In this document: piece by piece, positions 7,439 to 17,800 of the stretch | How positions within the stretch are numbered: the first letter of the stretch is position 1 | Layout of the letters: every line of letters starts with the position of its first letter | From: Bartonella sp. ML70XJBT.G | Lineage (GTDB): Bacteria; Pseudomonadota; Alphaproteobacteria; Rhizobiales; Rhizobiaceae | NCBI RefSeq assembly: GCF_028618575.1 | Contig: NZ_JAQITA010000010.1 | Span: forward strand, 26,682-87,582 | Length of the DNA stretch: 60,901 nucleotides | Direction: 5' to 3' | Program-made: the position numbers and the translations under genes | Notes under the pieces: generated by a model | Seen by the model: the letters and a program-made list of their open reading frames with translations, nothing else | What the model was told of the DNA's origin: nothing | The model's database searches: none

Positions 7439-10400
7439 ATGATCAATGTAGTTAAAAATCGCGCACGTTTGTGCGCACTGACAACGAGTGCTCTCTTCTT
7501 TTTACAAAGTGTGGATATTTCTGTGGGAAACGGAGTTCTGCAAGGAAACGATTTATCATACGATTTCCAATCAAATAGTTTGTCCCCAGGCTATTTGTAC
7601 GGGAGGCAAGGAATACAATATTCTTCTTATCCAAGTCCTGTACGTAGTTCAGTCATGAAGAGCGCTTCTTCTCCGCAAGCTTTGCCGGGTGCGAGGATTG
7701 TGCAGCCTCAGAATAAGAGCTCGCAGGGCAACGAAAGATTATATAACGGAAGATCATATACTTGTAATGCTCAGAATTATAAGGACGATAATTCACCTAT
7801 TATCTGTCAGGATGGAAGAAAGCATCAGGTAAAATTTGGTGGTATTCAAGTGAAGAGCTATGGTGATAATGCTGTGCAAGTGATAGGGAATATAACGAGT
7901 TTCCAGAATTTGAATGATCTTCAGGACTTGTCTATAGCCATACAGAATGGAAAGACAGAAGTTGATTTGTACAATATGTCTATTGAAGGTAAGTATTCAT
8001 CTGCGCAGCGTGCTCATCGTGCTTCAATGGAGAGGGGATTTGGAAGCGCTATATTTACTGGAACGGCTGGAAAGGCTGTATTAAATAACTCAAGGATTAA
8101 AAATTTTGTTGCTGGGCTTGAAGCTCAAGATGGTGGTAAAATTGTCATGAAGGGAGGGAAAATAGAAGGAGCTCATATAGGTGCTTTGGCTGTTTCTGAA
8201 TCTTCTATTTTTTTGGAGAGGACAGTTATCGATGTGAGTAAAGACAGTGGATATAGTAACGGTCTTCATAGTCTTGCTTTATCTGGAATCAAGATGAAAT
8301 CTGGGACTATTACTTTTGCACAAGGGGGAATAGGAGCCATATCGGAGGATTATAGCTCTGTTGTACTCGAGGGGGTTGGTATTAAGGTTAAGTCGTATGA
8401 AAGGGAGGATGGTGAAGAGAAAGAAGGACCAGACGCTATAGGTTTTTTGTCGAAGGGAGGCTTTGTTTCATTCAATCAAGGAAAGTTTAGTGGTTCTAAT
8501 GTTGCTGTCTTATGGTTGACTGATGAATCTTTTTCAGCATTCCGCAGGGATCTTGATAATGTTAAGGGTAGTTTTTCTAAGAATGGGGATTATGCTTTTG
8601 TTCCTCAGATCGATGATAAGGCTCAGGGCTCTTTACCAGATATTGATTCTCTTGGTGATGCTGCCAGTGTGGTGCAAAAACATAACGAGAACGAGATTGG
8701 TTCAGTATCCTTGAAATTGTTTGCTAGTATGAAAGAGTCAAATATTATAGTAAATGGTAAGGACTCTTACGGTATATATTTTGATAAGAAAATGTTGGAA
8801 AAATCAAGTGATATCTTATCTCCTTCCAATCATTTGTCGCCACTATCTAGTTTATCTCCAGCACGTCCTCCAGCACGTCCTCCAGCACGTCCTCCAGCAC
8901 GTAAGGATTCTACACGTAGCGTTTTTTTGAAAGCAACTACTCTTAATGTTCCAGAGGGTATAGCTATTTATGGTAAGGATTCTAAGGGGAAAGTTATTTT
9001 AGGGGAGCAATCGAAACTTTCTGGGAGTTTGTTATTGAAAGCAGCTTCTGGTTTTGATTTGACGGTTTTAGCTCATAAAGCTACACTAAGAGGTGCTGCT
9101 CATGTTGATAAGGATGCACGTGCTGAGCTTAAATTATCGGAATCAGAATGGCATTTAGAAAAAAGTAAAGGTTGGAAATCTTCGGGGATGAATTGTGTAG
9201 ATTCGTGTGTTTCCGCTCTTACTCTTGTGACTGATTCTGCATCTAATTCTAAAGGTAGTTCTATTGGATTTATACCTCCGGAGAATGGGAAAAAAGATTA
9301 TCAAACACTTCGAATCGGAGATGGGAAGGGTAATGTTTATGTATCCTCTGGGAATTCAAACAAGATTTATTTGAATGTAAGTCTAGAACCGTTGTCTAAA
9401 GATTCTCGTAATGAGCAAATATCTGATAGAATTTTGATTCATGGTAATGTTTTGGGAATAACTACGGTGTATATAAACAACCAGCATATGTATAGTGCTG
9501 TAAATAGACAGAAACCTCAAAACGCAGTTGCAAATGGAGAACACAAAGATCAATATCGTAGTATTCCAATTATCCAAGTTTATGGAAATACACAGAAAGG
9601 GGCATTTAAGCTAGAAAGCGAGTATATTACGTTGGATGGTTCTCCTTATCAGTATATTCTTCGTGCTTATGGTCCAGAGGTTGCTCCGGGAATGCAGAAT
9701 TTTGGTGTAGGTCTTTCAGGAGATGTTTGGGATTTCCGTTTAGAAGGAAAAAAACAAAATGCTCAAGGACAATATGTCCCCCCTGCCCATCCTACTGCCT
9801 CACACATAGCGTTAGACAAATATATGGGTTACGATTTTTCTCCGCATGGTGTACCAGATTCTGCATTTGCGGATAAGCTTTTGAGTTTGAAACTGCTTCC
9901 AAATGATGTATATCCTAGTCCTTCTGTGCTTTTTAATGCACAGGGAGACGTGATAGGTTATGATTATAGCTATCTTGAAGGTGTTGAGGATTATGAGGGC
10001 TTGGAATTTGATTTAGAGGAAGAGGAGGATGATTTACAAGTTCTTCAGTCTTCGGGAATGGGACGTTCTTTGCTTTCGATCGATTCTGAGACGGGTAGCC
10101 TAACCGATAGAGATGAGGATGATACTCTAAGTGAAGACTTGGTTCGCCAGTATCTCCAGCGTTATCAAGTAGAGGATTCTCTGTCGTTGGTGTCTGAAAT
10201 AGATGGTCATGATGCGGATTTAGGGTATCCAACGTCTACTTCTGAAGTGCCTGTTCTACCTACTCCGTTATCAGAAACAACGGGAAGGAATGGTACGACT
10301 TTAAGTATGTCTTCTTTTCCTACCTCAAGTGAAAACGTTAATCAGCTGCAAACAACAGATAATAGCGGTGAAAGTTTAAGTATTTCTCTTCTTTCTAGCT

Positions 10401-13400
10401 CAACTGGGGACGCTAATCAGAATGAAGCAGAGTATAATATAGATGATACAGGATATTATATAGTAGATGGTGATCTTACTACAGGCACTGGAGTCTATAC
10501 ATATGGTGTAGGTACAGGTGAATCTATTCTGAACGCAGGCGATGATGTAGGTGTTTCTCTTCTTTCTAGCTCAACTGGGGGAGCTAATCAGAATGAAGTA
10601 GAATATGATATAAACTATGGAGAATATGATGATGGATATGATGGATATGATGATGATGAATATGATGATAATATAGTGGGTGGTGATCTTACTACAAATG
10701 CTTTAGTTTATACATATGATTTAGGTACAGGTGGATTGACTTCGAACACAGGAGATGAGAGCGATGGAACTTTGAGTATTCCTCCTCTTACTGGCTCAGC
10801 AGGAGATGTTAATCAGAATGAAGAAGAGCGTAATGCACTTCCTTCCTCTACAGGGGCTCCTGTATCTGCTTCTATTCCTTCAGAGGAAACTAAAAATGTA
10901 CCTAGGCAGATTGTTCCATCTTCTGCGCGTGCGAGGTCTGACGTAGGTGGTTTGCGTGTGAATTTAGGTTCTGGGTCTGCTGCATCTATTATAAATGTTT
11001 CTGGTAGTTCGGGTCCTGGAAGACGTGGTTCTACTATTTCTGTTTCGTCTAAGAAAACTGAACAGACGTCTACTCAGGCTGTTACACCTTCTGCACCTCA
11101 ATCTACGGGATCAAAGAGTTCTGAGGGGGTAACATCTACTGCTAGTAAGAGTGCTGGCGTGCCTAAGGATGCTACTACGTCTGTTGGTTCTACTGATCTT
11201 AAGAAAAAAGTGGCTGTACCTAAGAAGGAGGATAAACCTGTAGGACGTACTCTACTTTCGACTGGAGATGCTAAAACATCTGATGTTAGTTCGTCTACTG
11301 TTTCTTCTCATTCAGTATCTACCATCCCACAGTCATCTGGTGCTGTATCTACTGATGTACCTGTCAATGGTGTTGGGCAAAACAAAGTGTCTTCTCAGTG
11401 TGATAACTTACAAGGCAATGGAGCGGAAAAACAGCAAGTTGCTTATTCGTGCAGTGATGGCAAATCGTATACAATGACAAGTGTTACATTGAAAGCAAGT
11501 GGTGCGACTCAGCGTTCTATGCATGCAAAACAACAGAATACCGTTATTACATTAGAAGCTGCTACCATTATTGGTTCTGAGGCTGGTAGCGGTAATCCTG
11601 TGAGTGCTGTGCTTGCGGAAGAAAAAGCAGAAATTGTTTTGGATAAGAAATCAACAATTCAATCTTCTTCGATTGGGCTTGAAGCACAAAAGGGTGGAAA
11701 AGTTAAAGTCATTGAAGGAACAGTCAATGCTAATTATGTAGGCGCTTTGGTTGATTCTGGATCATCTATTAATTTAAAGGATACAAAAATTAATGTGATG
11801 GCGGATTCGGCTGTTGCTGGTCTGGCTAGTCAAGGCGGTGAAATAACAATGGATTCTGGTTCTATTAGTGTTACAGGTGGAACGGCAGTGAGATCAGAAT
11901 CAGGAGGTAATGTTAATTTAGACAAGGTTAATATTACTGTGAAGAAACAAGCAGGAACGTCAGATTCTGCAAAGAAGGTTGAGCGTGCTGCTATTCTGTT
12001 GAATAATAATGGCTCTGTTGATTTGAAGAATGGGACTGTTTCTACTGATGCCACTGCTTTGTGGGTTAAAGAAAATGGTGATGCTTTTGAAGTGGGAACT
12101 TCTAGGAGAAGAAGATCTTCTGACGTTCGTCCTTCTTTAAATCGTGCGAATATCGAGTTTTCTACCGTTAAAGTAGAAGGCAATGGTAGCCATGGCATAT
12201 ATTTTGATGGAACAAAACAAAAAGAAGATCAGCAGCAGAATCAAAATAAGGCTTCAGAGAAAGCTGGTGCTATTGAGAAAGTAAGTGTTGTTAAACCCAA
12301 TGCTGTATTCCAACAGGAAGAAACACCTATACATGTAACAGGGGCAATTTCATTGAAAAAAACGAACTTTGAAGTTGCAAATGGTATAGCTGTTTATGCT
12401 AATAACTCTAATGGACAGATTTCATTAGAAAAGGAGACAATTCTTGCTGGTGATGTGCTGTTGAGCGCTGAGAATAATTCTAGTATACAAGCTTCGCTTG
12501 ACAACTCTGTTGTTGTAGGTAGTGCGCGCGTTGGTAAAGGTTCTTATGCAAAATTAGATTTGACCAATAAATCAGCGTGGATTCTTACAAGAAGTGCACA
12601 TAAGATTGATGAACAAAATTCAGAATGTGTGGATTCATGTATCTCATCTTTAAGTCTTGTAAATAGTCGTATGAAGTTTTTAGCTCCGAAATCTGAAGAG
12701 AAATATCAAACACTTCACATTGGAGAGGGTAAAGGTATTGTCTACAGAGCAGGAGGTGATGCTTCAATTCATCTCAACGCACATTTAAGCCCTAACGATC
12801 CAAGTGGTGCACAAGTGACAGATAGGCTTGTCATTCGTGGTGATGTTGCTGGAAAAACGATAGTACATGTGCAGGGACTTTCGGAAAATATAGCCAATAA
12901 GGAGCATGCTAAGATTCCTCATAGTGTTTCAGTCATTCAGGTTTATGGAACAGCAGCAAAGGACTCTTTCCAACTGGGTGGTAATTATGTTGCACTGCAG
13001 AATTCACCTTACAAGTATACTCTTCGTTCTTACAGCCCAAAAGCGACTGCAAAACAGGAGCATGTTGAGCAGAAATTTATTAAGGATGGTGGGGAATTCT
13101 GGAACTTCCGTTTAGAAAATCAGTATGTTAAGTCTACTCTTCCTACACTTGCATCTGGTTTTCCTGAACAATTTGTCAGGTCTGTTGTTCCACAAGTTCC
13201 AACTTATTTGCTCTTGCCAAATAGTGTATTCCATGCCGGCTTGATGGATGTAAATAACCAAAGTAAGCAGTTGGAAGCATTACGAGCTACTTACAATGGA
13301 ATGGTAGAGGTTCGTGAAAATCCTGCTTTATATTTGCGTGGATATGGTGGAAGTTACCGTTACACTTCAGATCTGTCTGCACTTGAGTATGGTTACAAAG

Positions 13401-14143
13401 GTGATCTTAACTATAAGGGTGTAGAGGCGGGTGTTTTGTTGCAAACAATTGAGAATACTGACAGTGCTCTATCCTTTGGAGTTCTGGGATCTTATGGAAA
13501 ACTTTCCCTACAACCTGTAGATGTTGAACAAAGCCAAGAAAGTGCATTTGATAAATGGACAGCTACAGCATATGGTAGTATGCAGCATGATGCGGGCTTC
13601 TATGTAGATGGTCTCTTGTCCTATGGTCTGCTCAAAGGTGATGTTCTTACTCTTGCACGGGGCAAGACAGCAACATTGAAGGGGCATCCTTTAAGTGTTT
13701 CCTTGACAGGTGGTCAGACAATTGCAACGGGATATGAAGGATTTGTCGTTGATCCGCAAGTTCAGGTTGTTTATCAGCATCTCCAGTTTGAGAAAGCCCG
13801 TGATATTGACAGTTTTGACATTGAAATGGGAAAGCTTGATCAGTGGGTAGCACGTGTTGGTGGACGTGTAACAAAGACTCCTAAGGGATCTGAAGGAGTG
13901 GATGCTGTAGCCTTTTATAGTAAGCTTTATCTTGTACATGGTTTTGAAGGAAAGAAATCTGTGCAGTTTAAAGATGCTTTCCAGTTAGGTGCTTTTGGTT
14001 CTTCCTTAGAAGCTGGGTTAGGCTTTAATGCTAAATTGTCTTCAGCGTTTTCTCTTCATGGTGACGTTGCTTATCAACATAAGCTCAATAAAGCTGGTTT
14101 TTCTGGAACAAGTTTTTCCGGAGGAGTACGTTATCAATTTTAA
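7439..14143 (+). CDS. giant autotransporter with duplicated passenger (Iba/CfaA-like)
   Basis: A 2234-residue type Va autotransporter. Residues 1 to about 30 form a signal peptide (MINVVKNRARLCALTTSALF). A first beta-helix-like passenger module spans about 107-790 and starts with a Cys pair (YTCN...IICQDG). A linker of about 520 residues, rich in Ser, Thr and acidic residues, is followed by a second module, about 1318-1890, which also opens with a Cys pair (QCDN...YSCSDG). Both modules share landmarks such as GLEAQ and the SHGIYF/SYGIYF motif. The 12-strand barrel begins near VVPQVPTYLLLPNSVFHAGL (about 1914) and ends in the expected aromatic residue (GGVRYQF). The doubled passenger with one barrel suggests internal duplication or fusion of two family members. 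A role in host-cell contact is inferred from the family. Confidence 0.9.
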   Translation: MINVVKNRARLCALTTSALFFLQSVDISVGNGVLQGNDLSYDFQSNSLSPGYLYGRQGIQYSSYPSPVRSSVMKSASSPQALPGARIVQPQNKSSQGNERLYNGRSYTCNAQNYKDDNSPIICQDGRKHQVKFGGIQVKSYGDNAVQVIGNITSFQNLNDLQDLSIAIQNGKTEVDLYNMSIEGKYSSAQRAHRASMERGFGSAIFTGTAGKAVLNNSRIKNFVAGLEAQDGGKIVMKGGKIEGAHIGALAVSESSIFLERTVIDVSKDSGYSNGLHSLALSGIKMKSGTITFAQGGIGAISEDYSSVVLEGVGIKVKSYEREDGEEKEGPDAIGFLSKGGFVSFNQGKFSGSNVAVLWLTDESFSAFRRDLDNVKGSFSKNGDYAFVPQIDDKAQGSLPDIDSLGDAASVVQKHNENEIGSVSLKLFASMKESNIIVNGKDSYGIYFDKKMLEKSSDILSPSNHLSPLSSLSPARPPARPPARPPARKDSTRSVFLKATTLNVPEGIAIYGKDSKGKVILGEQSKLSGSLLLKAASGFDLTVLAHKATLRGAAHVDKDARAELKLSESEWHLEKSKGWKSSGMNCVDSCVSALTLVTDSASNSKGSSIGFIPPENGKKDYQTLRIGDGKGNVYVSSGNSNKIYLNVSLEPLSKDSRNEQISDRILIHGNVLGITTVYINNQHMYSAVNRQKPQNAVANGEHKDQYRSIPIIQVYGNTQKGAFKLESEYITLDGSPYQYILRAYGPEVAPGMQNFGVGLSGDVWDFRLEGKKQNAQGQYVPPAHPTASHIALDKYMGYDFSPHGVPDSAFADKLLSLKLLPNDVYPSPSVLFNAQGDVIGYDYSYLEGVEDYEGLEFDLEEEEDDLQVLQSSGMGRSLLSIDSETGSLTDRDEDDTLSEDLVRQYLQRYQVEDSLSLVSEIDGHDADLGYPTSTSEVPVLPTPLSETTGRNGTTLSMSSFPTSSENVNQLQTTDNSGESLSISLLSSSTGDANQNEAEYNIDDTGYYIVDGDLTTGTGVYTYGVGTGESILNAGDDVGVSLLSSSTGGANQNEVEYDINYGEYDDGYDGYDDDEYDDNIVGGDLTTNALVYTYDLGTGGLTSNTGDESDGTLSIPPLTGSAGDVNQNEEERNALPSSTGAPVSASIPSEETKNVPRQIVPSSARARSDVGGLRVNLGSGSAASIINVSGSSGPGRRGSTISVSSKKTEQTSTQAVTPSAPQSTGSKSSEGVTSTASKSAGVPKDATTSVGSTDLKKKVAVPKKEDKPVGRTLLSTGDAKTSDVSSSTVSSHSVSTIPQSSGAVSTDVPVNGVGQNKVSSQCDNLQGNGAEKQQVAYSCSDGKSYTMTSVTLKASGATQRSMHAKQQNTVITLEAATIIGSEAGSGNPVSAVLAEEKAEIVLDKKSTIQSSSIGLEAQKGGKVKVIEGTVNANYVGALVDSGSSINLKDTKINVMADSAVAGLASQGGEITMDSGSISVTGGTAVRSESGGNVNLDKVNITVKKQAGTSDSAKKVERAAILLNNNGSVDLKNGTVSTDATALWVKENGDAFEVGTSRRRRSSDVRPSLNRANIEFSTVKVEGNGSHGIYFDGTKQKEDQQQNQNKASEKAGAIEKVSVVKPNAVFQQEETPIHVTGAISLKKTNFEVANGIAVYANNSNGQISLEKETILAGDVLLSAENNSSIQASLDNSVVVGSARVGKGSYAKLDLTNKSAWILTRSAHKIDEQNSECVDSCISSLSLVNSRMKFLAPKSEEKYQTLHIGEGKGIVYRAGGDASIHLNAHLSPNDPSGAQVTDRLVIRGDVAGKTIVHVQGLSENIANKEHAKIPHSVSVIQVYGTAAKDSFQLGGNYVALQNSPYKYTLRSYSPKATAKQEHVEQKFIKDGGEFWNFRLENQYVKSTLPTLASGFPEQFVRSVVPQVPTYLLLPNSVFHAGLMDVNNQSKQLEALRATYNGMVEVRENPALYLRGYGGSYRYTSDLSALEYGYKGDLNYKGVEAGVLLQTIENTDSALSFGVLGSYGKLSLQPVDVEQSQESAFDKWTATAYGSMQHDAGFYVDGLLSYGLLKGDVLTLARGKTATLKGHPLSVSLTGGQTIATGYEGFVVDPQVQVVYQHLQFEKARDIDSFDIEMGKLDQWVARVGGRVTKTPKGSEGVDAVAFYSKLYLVHGFEGKKSVQFKDAFQLGAFGSSLEAGLGFNAKLSSAFSLHGDVAYQHKLNKAGFSGTSFSGGVRYQF
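8858..8902 (+). repeat. 12-bp in-frame tandem repeat (Pro-Ala-Arg-Pro)
   Basis: CCAGCACGTCCT is repeated three times exactly, with a fourth partial copy of nine bases. It encodes a PARP/ARPP repeat inside the first passenger module of the giant autotransporter. The unit is a multiple of three, so slippage would change protein length without a frameshift. Confidence 0.92.
10385..10825 (+). repeat. imperfect acidic repeats in autotransporter linker
   Basis: Three imperfect units are headed by SLLSSSTGDANQNE (10385), SLLSSSTGGANQNE (10556) and PPLTGSAGDVNQNE (10781), each followed by an Asp/Glu/Tyr-rich stretch and a GDLTT...VYTYxxGTG segment in the first two. The first two units are 171 bp (57 codons) apart. 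The second has an expanded Tyr-Asp-rich run (EYDDGYDGYDDDEYDD). The repeats sit in the linker between the two passenger modules. Confidence 0.85.
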
Positions 14144-14170
14144 CATAAGGTACGGTACGTACTTTTTAGA

Positions 14171-14198
14171 AAAGGCAGCACTCTGTGCTGCCTTTTTT
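14171..14198 (+). terminator. intrinsic terminator after the giant autotransporter
   Basis: AAAGGCAGCAC (14171-14181) pairs with GTGCTGCCTTT (14185-14195) around a three-base loop, followed by a T run. It lies 28 bp after the stop codon. Confidence 0.9.
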
Positions 14199-14609
14199 CT
14201 TTGTAACAATATTTGGCGATCAAAAAATTTCTTTTGGGAATATGAGTGCACAATATATTTCGTTTTTTGCATGAAAGCATTTTTATTATGCTTACATGAA
14301 TTTTTATAAATTTTTCTGATAATCATAATCCTGCTACGTATTCTTTAGTCACTTCTTTAATGGTGAATGCTTCCATCACTAGCACAACAATAGATACGGG
14401 TGCTTAGTGTTTATAATACGATATCTTAATTTCGTTTTATGCTGATCTGTTTAGCCACTATCATGTTTGATGTTTGCTAAAACGTGTTTTTTAGAATTCG
14501 TTTTTTACGAATTGGATCAATATTTTTACGCATATATCTTTAATCATTTTTAAATAAACATTTTTTGGTTGTAATTGTCATTAATTTGCACGCACTGATT
14601 TTATTTTTC

Positions 14610-14638
14610 TTTACACGAAATACAGAATGCATTATACA
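14610..14638 (+). promoter_or_regulatory. candidate promoter of the 1072-residue autotransporter
   Basis: TTTACA (14610-14615), a 17-bp spacer and TATACA (14633-14638) form a good sigma-70 type promoter. The spacer carries AAATACAGAATG, which recurs in the equivalent promoter of the next autotransporter and in similar form before the fourth. It implies an untranslated leader of about 210 bases. The rest of 14199-14854 shows no gene apart from the short ORF described separately. Confidence 0.6.
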
Positions 14639-14737
14639 CGTATAAATTGTACTGAATAATCATTCTCTTATTGGTAGTTTTGTGTTACCTATAGAGCTTC
14701 CGCCAAGTTTGTTTTGGTCATTCATTACACGGTTCAA

Positions 14738-14827
14738 ATGAGCGGTCGATGCGTTCCTTTGGTTACACCTTTTTGTATTTTAAGGGGTGCAGAGGGATGT
14801 TTTTACGAATGCTTTTGTTTTCAATGA
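14738..14827 (+). CDS. candidate leader ORF MSGRCVPLVTPF (copy 1)
   Basis: A 29-codon reading frame (MSGRCVPLVTPF..., ending CFCFQ) in the leader of the following autotransporter, ending 28 bp before its start codon. The same first 12 residues are encoded before the next autotransporter at 18672, with synonymous third-base or first-base changes (CGA/AGA for Arg, ACA/ACT for Thr). No strong ribosome-binding site precedes it. It could be a regulatory leader peptide or only conserved leader DNA. Confidence 0.3.
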   Translation: MSGRCVPLVTPFCILRGAEGCFYECFCFQ

Positions 14828-14854
14828 GAGGGGAAAGAAGGTTTCGAGGGAACT

Positions 14855-17800
14855 ATGATTAAAATATTTAGACATCGTGTGTGTTTATATACTGTCACAA
14901 CGGCTATTATTTCTTTGTTACAAAATGGAGTAGTGGCTAGGGCCAATGCAGAGGAATCTGGGAGTGGATATATAATTACTGTTACTCCTAAAAATCCATC
15001 TTATAAGATCAGTGTTAGTTCTGTTCCCCCTAATTCACCTCTTTCTAGTTTATCTAGTATATACACTACTTTTCCTACAAGAGAGATTTCAAGCGGATCT
15101 AGTAATGTTGAGCCTCATAGCAATTTGAGTACAATGATTGGAGGTAATAGTAATCTTAATGGGAGCCGTGGAACTTCTCTCTCTGGAGAAGAAGGTGACC
15201 GTGAATCACCTCATGTTGGTTCTATTTTACTTAATGGAAGCAATAGCTCTAAGCCCCTTAAAGGAATAGGTGGGGATAGGGATAAGGGTAGGTATATTTA
15301 TACATATGACAGATCGGGGAAGGAAAGTAAGCTTACTCTATATGATGGATTTTATTATATATGCAATAGTTGCGGAACGGATACAATTAAGGATAAATCT
15401 TACCAGTTTACGGATGAGAAAATTGATGGGGTTGCATCTAATCGTATTGCTATAACAGTAAAAAAAGCATCTGCAAAAGTAAAAGGGGAAAATATAACTG
15501 TCGGTGGTCAAGTTGCAGAAAAATCTTTTGAACGTGGTGTGTCTGTATCAGAGGGGGGAGAAATTACTTTAGCCAATTTCAAACTAAATAATGCAAAGGT
15601 AGCTCTCCACGCTAGTAATGGGAGCATTGATATAAATGGTGGGACTATTGGTGAGAGTGCAACAGCTATTCAAGCGATAGGTAAACCTACATATGTTACA
15701 TTAAAAGATATGAACATTAAAACGGATGATAAAGGTGAAAAAGCAAGTGTGTATAGTTATGGTGGTTCAGAAGTTCATGTGAGTGGTGGATCGCTTGAGT
15801 TTATGAATGGTCATGGGATTTCTGCCACATTAGAGGCAGCAGTAAGTCTCGATGGTGTTAAGATTATTGGGAAGGGGAAGGAAACAAATCTAAATAATCA
15901 TGCGGTGTTACATACGGATTTCGGTGGTCCTCTTAATTTAAAAGCTGTTACTGTTAATGCTATGAATATCCATGGCATATTATTAGAGAATACTGTCAAG
16001 ACTCCTAATTCGATTCCTTTACCTAAAGATTCTGAGTCTGATTTTACTGTGTCTGAGATTAATGTTGAATCTTCTTCTATTGCAGTAGAAGGTGATGGAG
16101 CTCATGGTATATATTTTAAGGGAGGTAAGCCGTGGGAAAACATCAATGATCAAGAAAGTTTATTGAAGGAAGAAGTTATCTCCAGAATGGATGTTGTTAC
16201 TTTAAGTAGAACAATGTTTTCAGTTTTAGGAGGTACAGCTCTTTATGGTACTGGTGAAACGAATGGTGCTGTCAGTTTATTACAGAGTACTCTTCATTCA
16301 GAGGGCTTATTGTTAAAGGTTGAAAAAGGTGCTTCTATCATGGTTTTAGCAGATGCTTCTGATCTTGAAGGCCGTAGTGAAGTTGATGAGAGCTCTAATG
16401 CTGAACTTTATTTAAGCAACGAGTCTGCGTGGATTTTACAATCCAAAAAACAGAGAAATCAGCAGGAGTCTGAGATTATAAGAGATTCATCTGTTTCACT
16501 TGTAAGCCTTATGAATGATAGTACTATTAAGTTTACAAACTCAAAGCCTGATAGTGATTATATTTATCATACACTCCGCATTGGAAATGGCATTGATGAT
16601 GTTTATAAGGTACAGGATGGTGGGCATATTTATTTTAATACTTTCTTGGATGCAGGAGGTGATATTAATAAGCAACAGACTGACCGTCTTTTAATTCATG
16701 GTGATGTTTCTGGTACAACGACAGTTCATGTGAGCGCTGTTTCAGGAAGTCTAGGAGGATCTACGGGCAGTGGGGGAAATGATCAAGGGATTTCCATCAT
16801 TCAGGTTTCTGGAGAAGCAAATCAAAACTCTTTTAAGTTAGATGGTGATTATGTTACATTGAGCGGTTTACCTTATCAGTATAAGCTTTATAGTTATGGT
16901 CCAACATCTGATTTGGGAAAAGCGAACCCTGCTCAGAGATTAGTGAAAGGTTCAGGGGACTTTTGGGATTATCGCCTTGAAACTGGATATATGAAACCTG
17001 AACCTTCTCCTCCAGCTCCTCCAAGACCAGAGCCTGAACCTGAACCAGGACCTTCTCCAACGCCTCCGGTCCCTCCCAAACCAGAGCCAGAGCCAAAGCC
17101 TCGTCCTAAGGTTGTTGTTCCGCAAGTTTCAACTTATCTGCTCTTGCCAAATACCTTATTCCATACAGGTTTGATGAATGTTACGCATACAAACAAGTGG
17201 TTAGAGTCTTTGCGCATTGTTTCTGGTGGAATGTTAGAAAGGCGTGACAATCCTGCGTTCTTTGTGCGTGGTTATGGTGGTAATCACCGTTATAGGTCAA
17301 ACCTGTCTCGGCTTGAATATGGTTATGGAGGTGAGATCGATTATAATGCCGTTGATGCAGGTGTTTTGCTCCAAACATTTGAAAATGCCTATGGTGCGAC
17401 TTCTTTTGGAGTTATTGGATCTTACCAAAGACTTTCTCTACAGCCTCTTGATGTTGAACAAAGCCGAAAAAGTACATTTGATAGATGGGGAGTTACGGCA
17501 TATGGTGGTATGCAGGGAGATACAGGATTTTATGCGGATGGCCTTTTGTCCTATGGTCTGTTTAAAGGAGATGTTCACACCCTTGCACGGGGTAAGACGG
17601 CAACATTAAAGGGTAAATCGTTAAGCGCTTCATTAACTTCTGGTAAGGCGTTTGTGATAGGGGATGATGATGTTATTTTTGATCCGCAGGTTCAGGTTGT
17701 TTATCAGCGTCTTCAATTTGATAAGGCCCGTGATATTGATCATTTTGATATTGATATGGGCAATCTTGATCAATGGGTCGCGCGTATTGGTGGACGTTTA

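Noticed and set aside
9933-10232. 99-codon minus-strand frame inside the giant autotransporter
   Set aside because: Shadow of the acidic coding strand, giving a His/Pro-rich antisense product.
16854-17096. Leu/Val/Glu-rich minus-strand frames opposite the Pro/Glu linkers (also 20754-20954)
   Set aside because: Antisense shadows of the Pro-Glu repeats.
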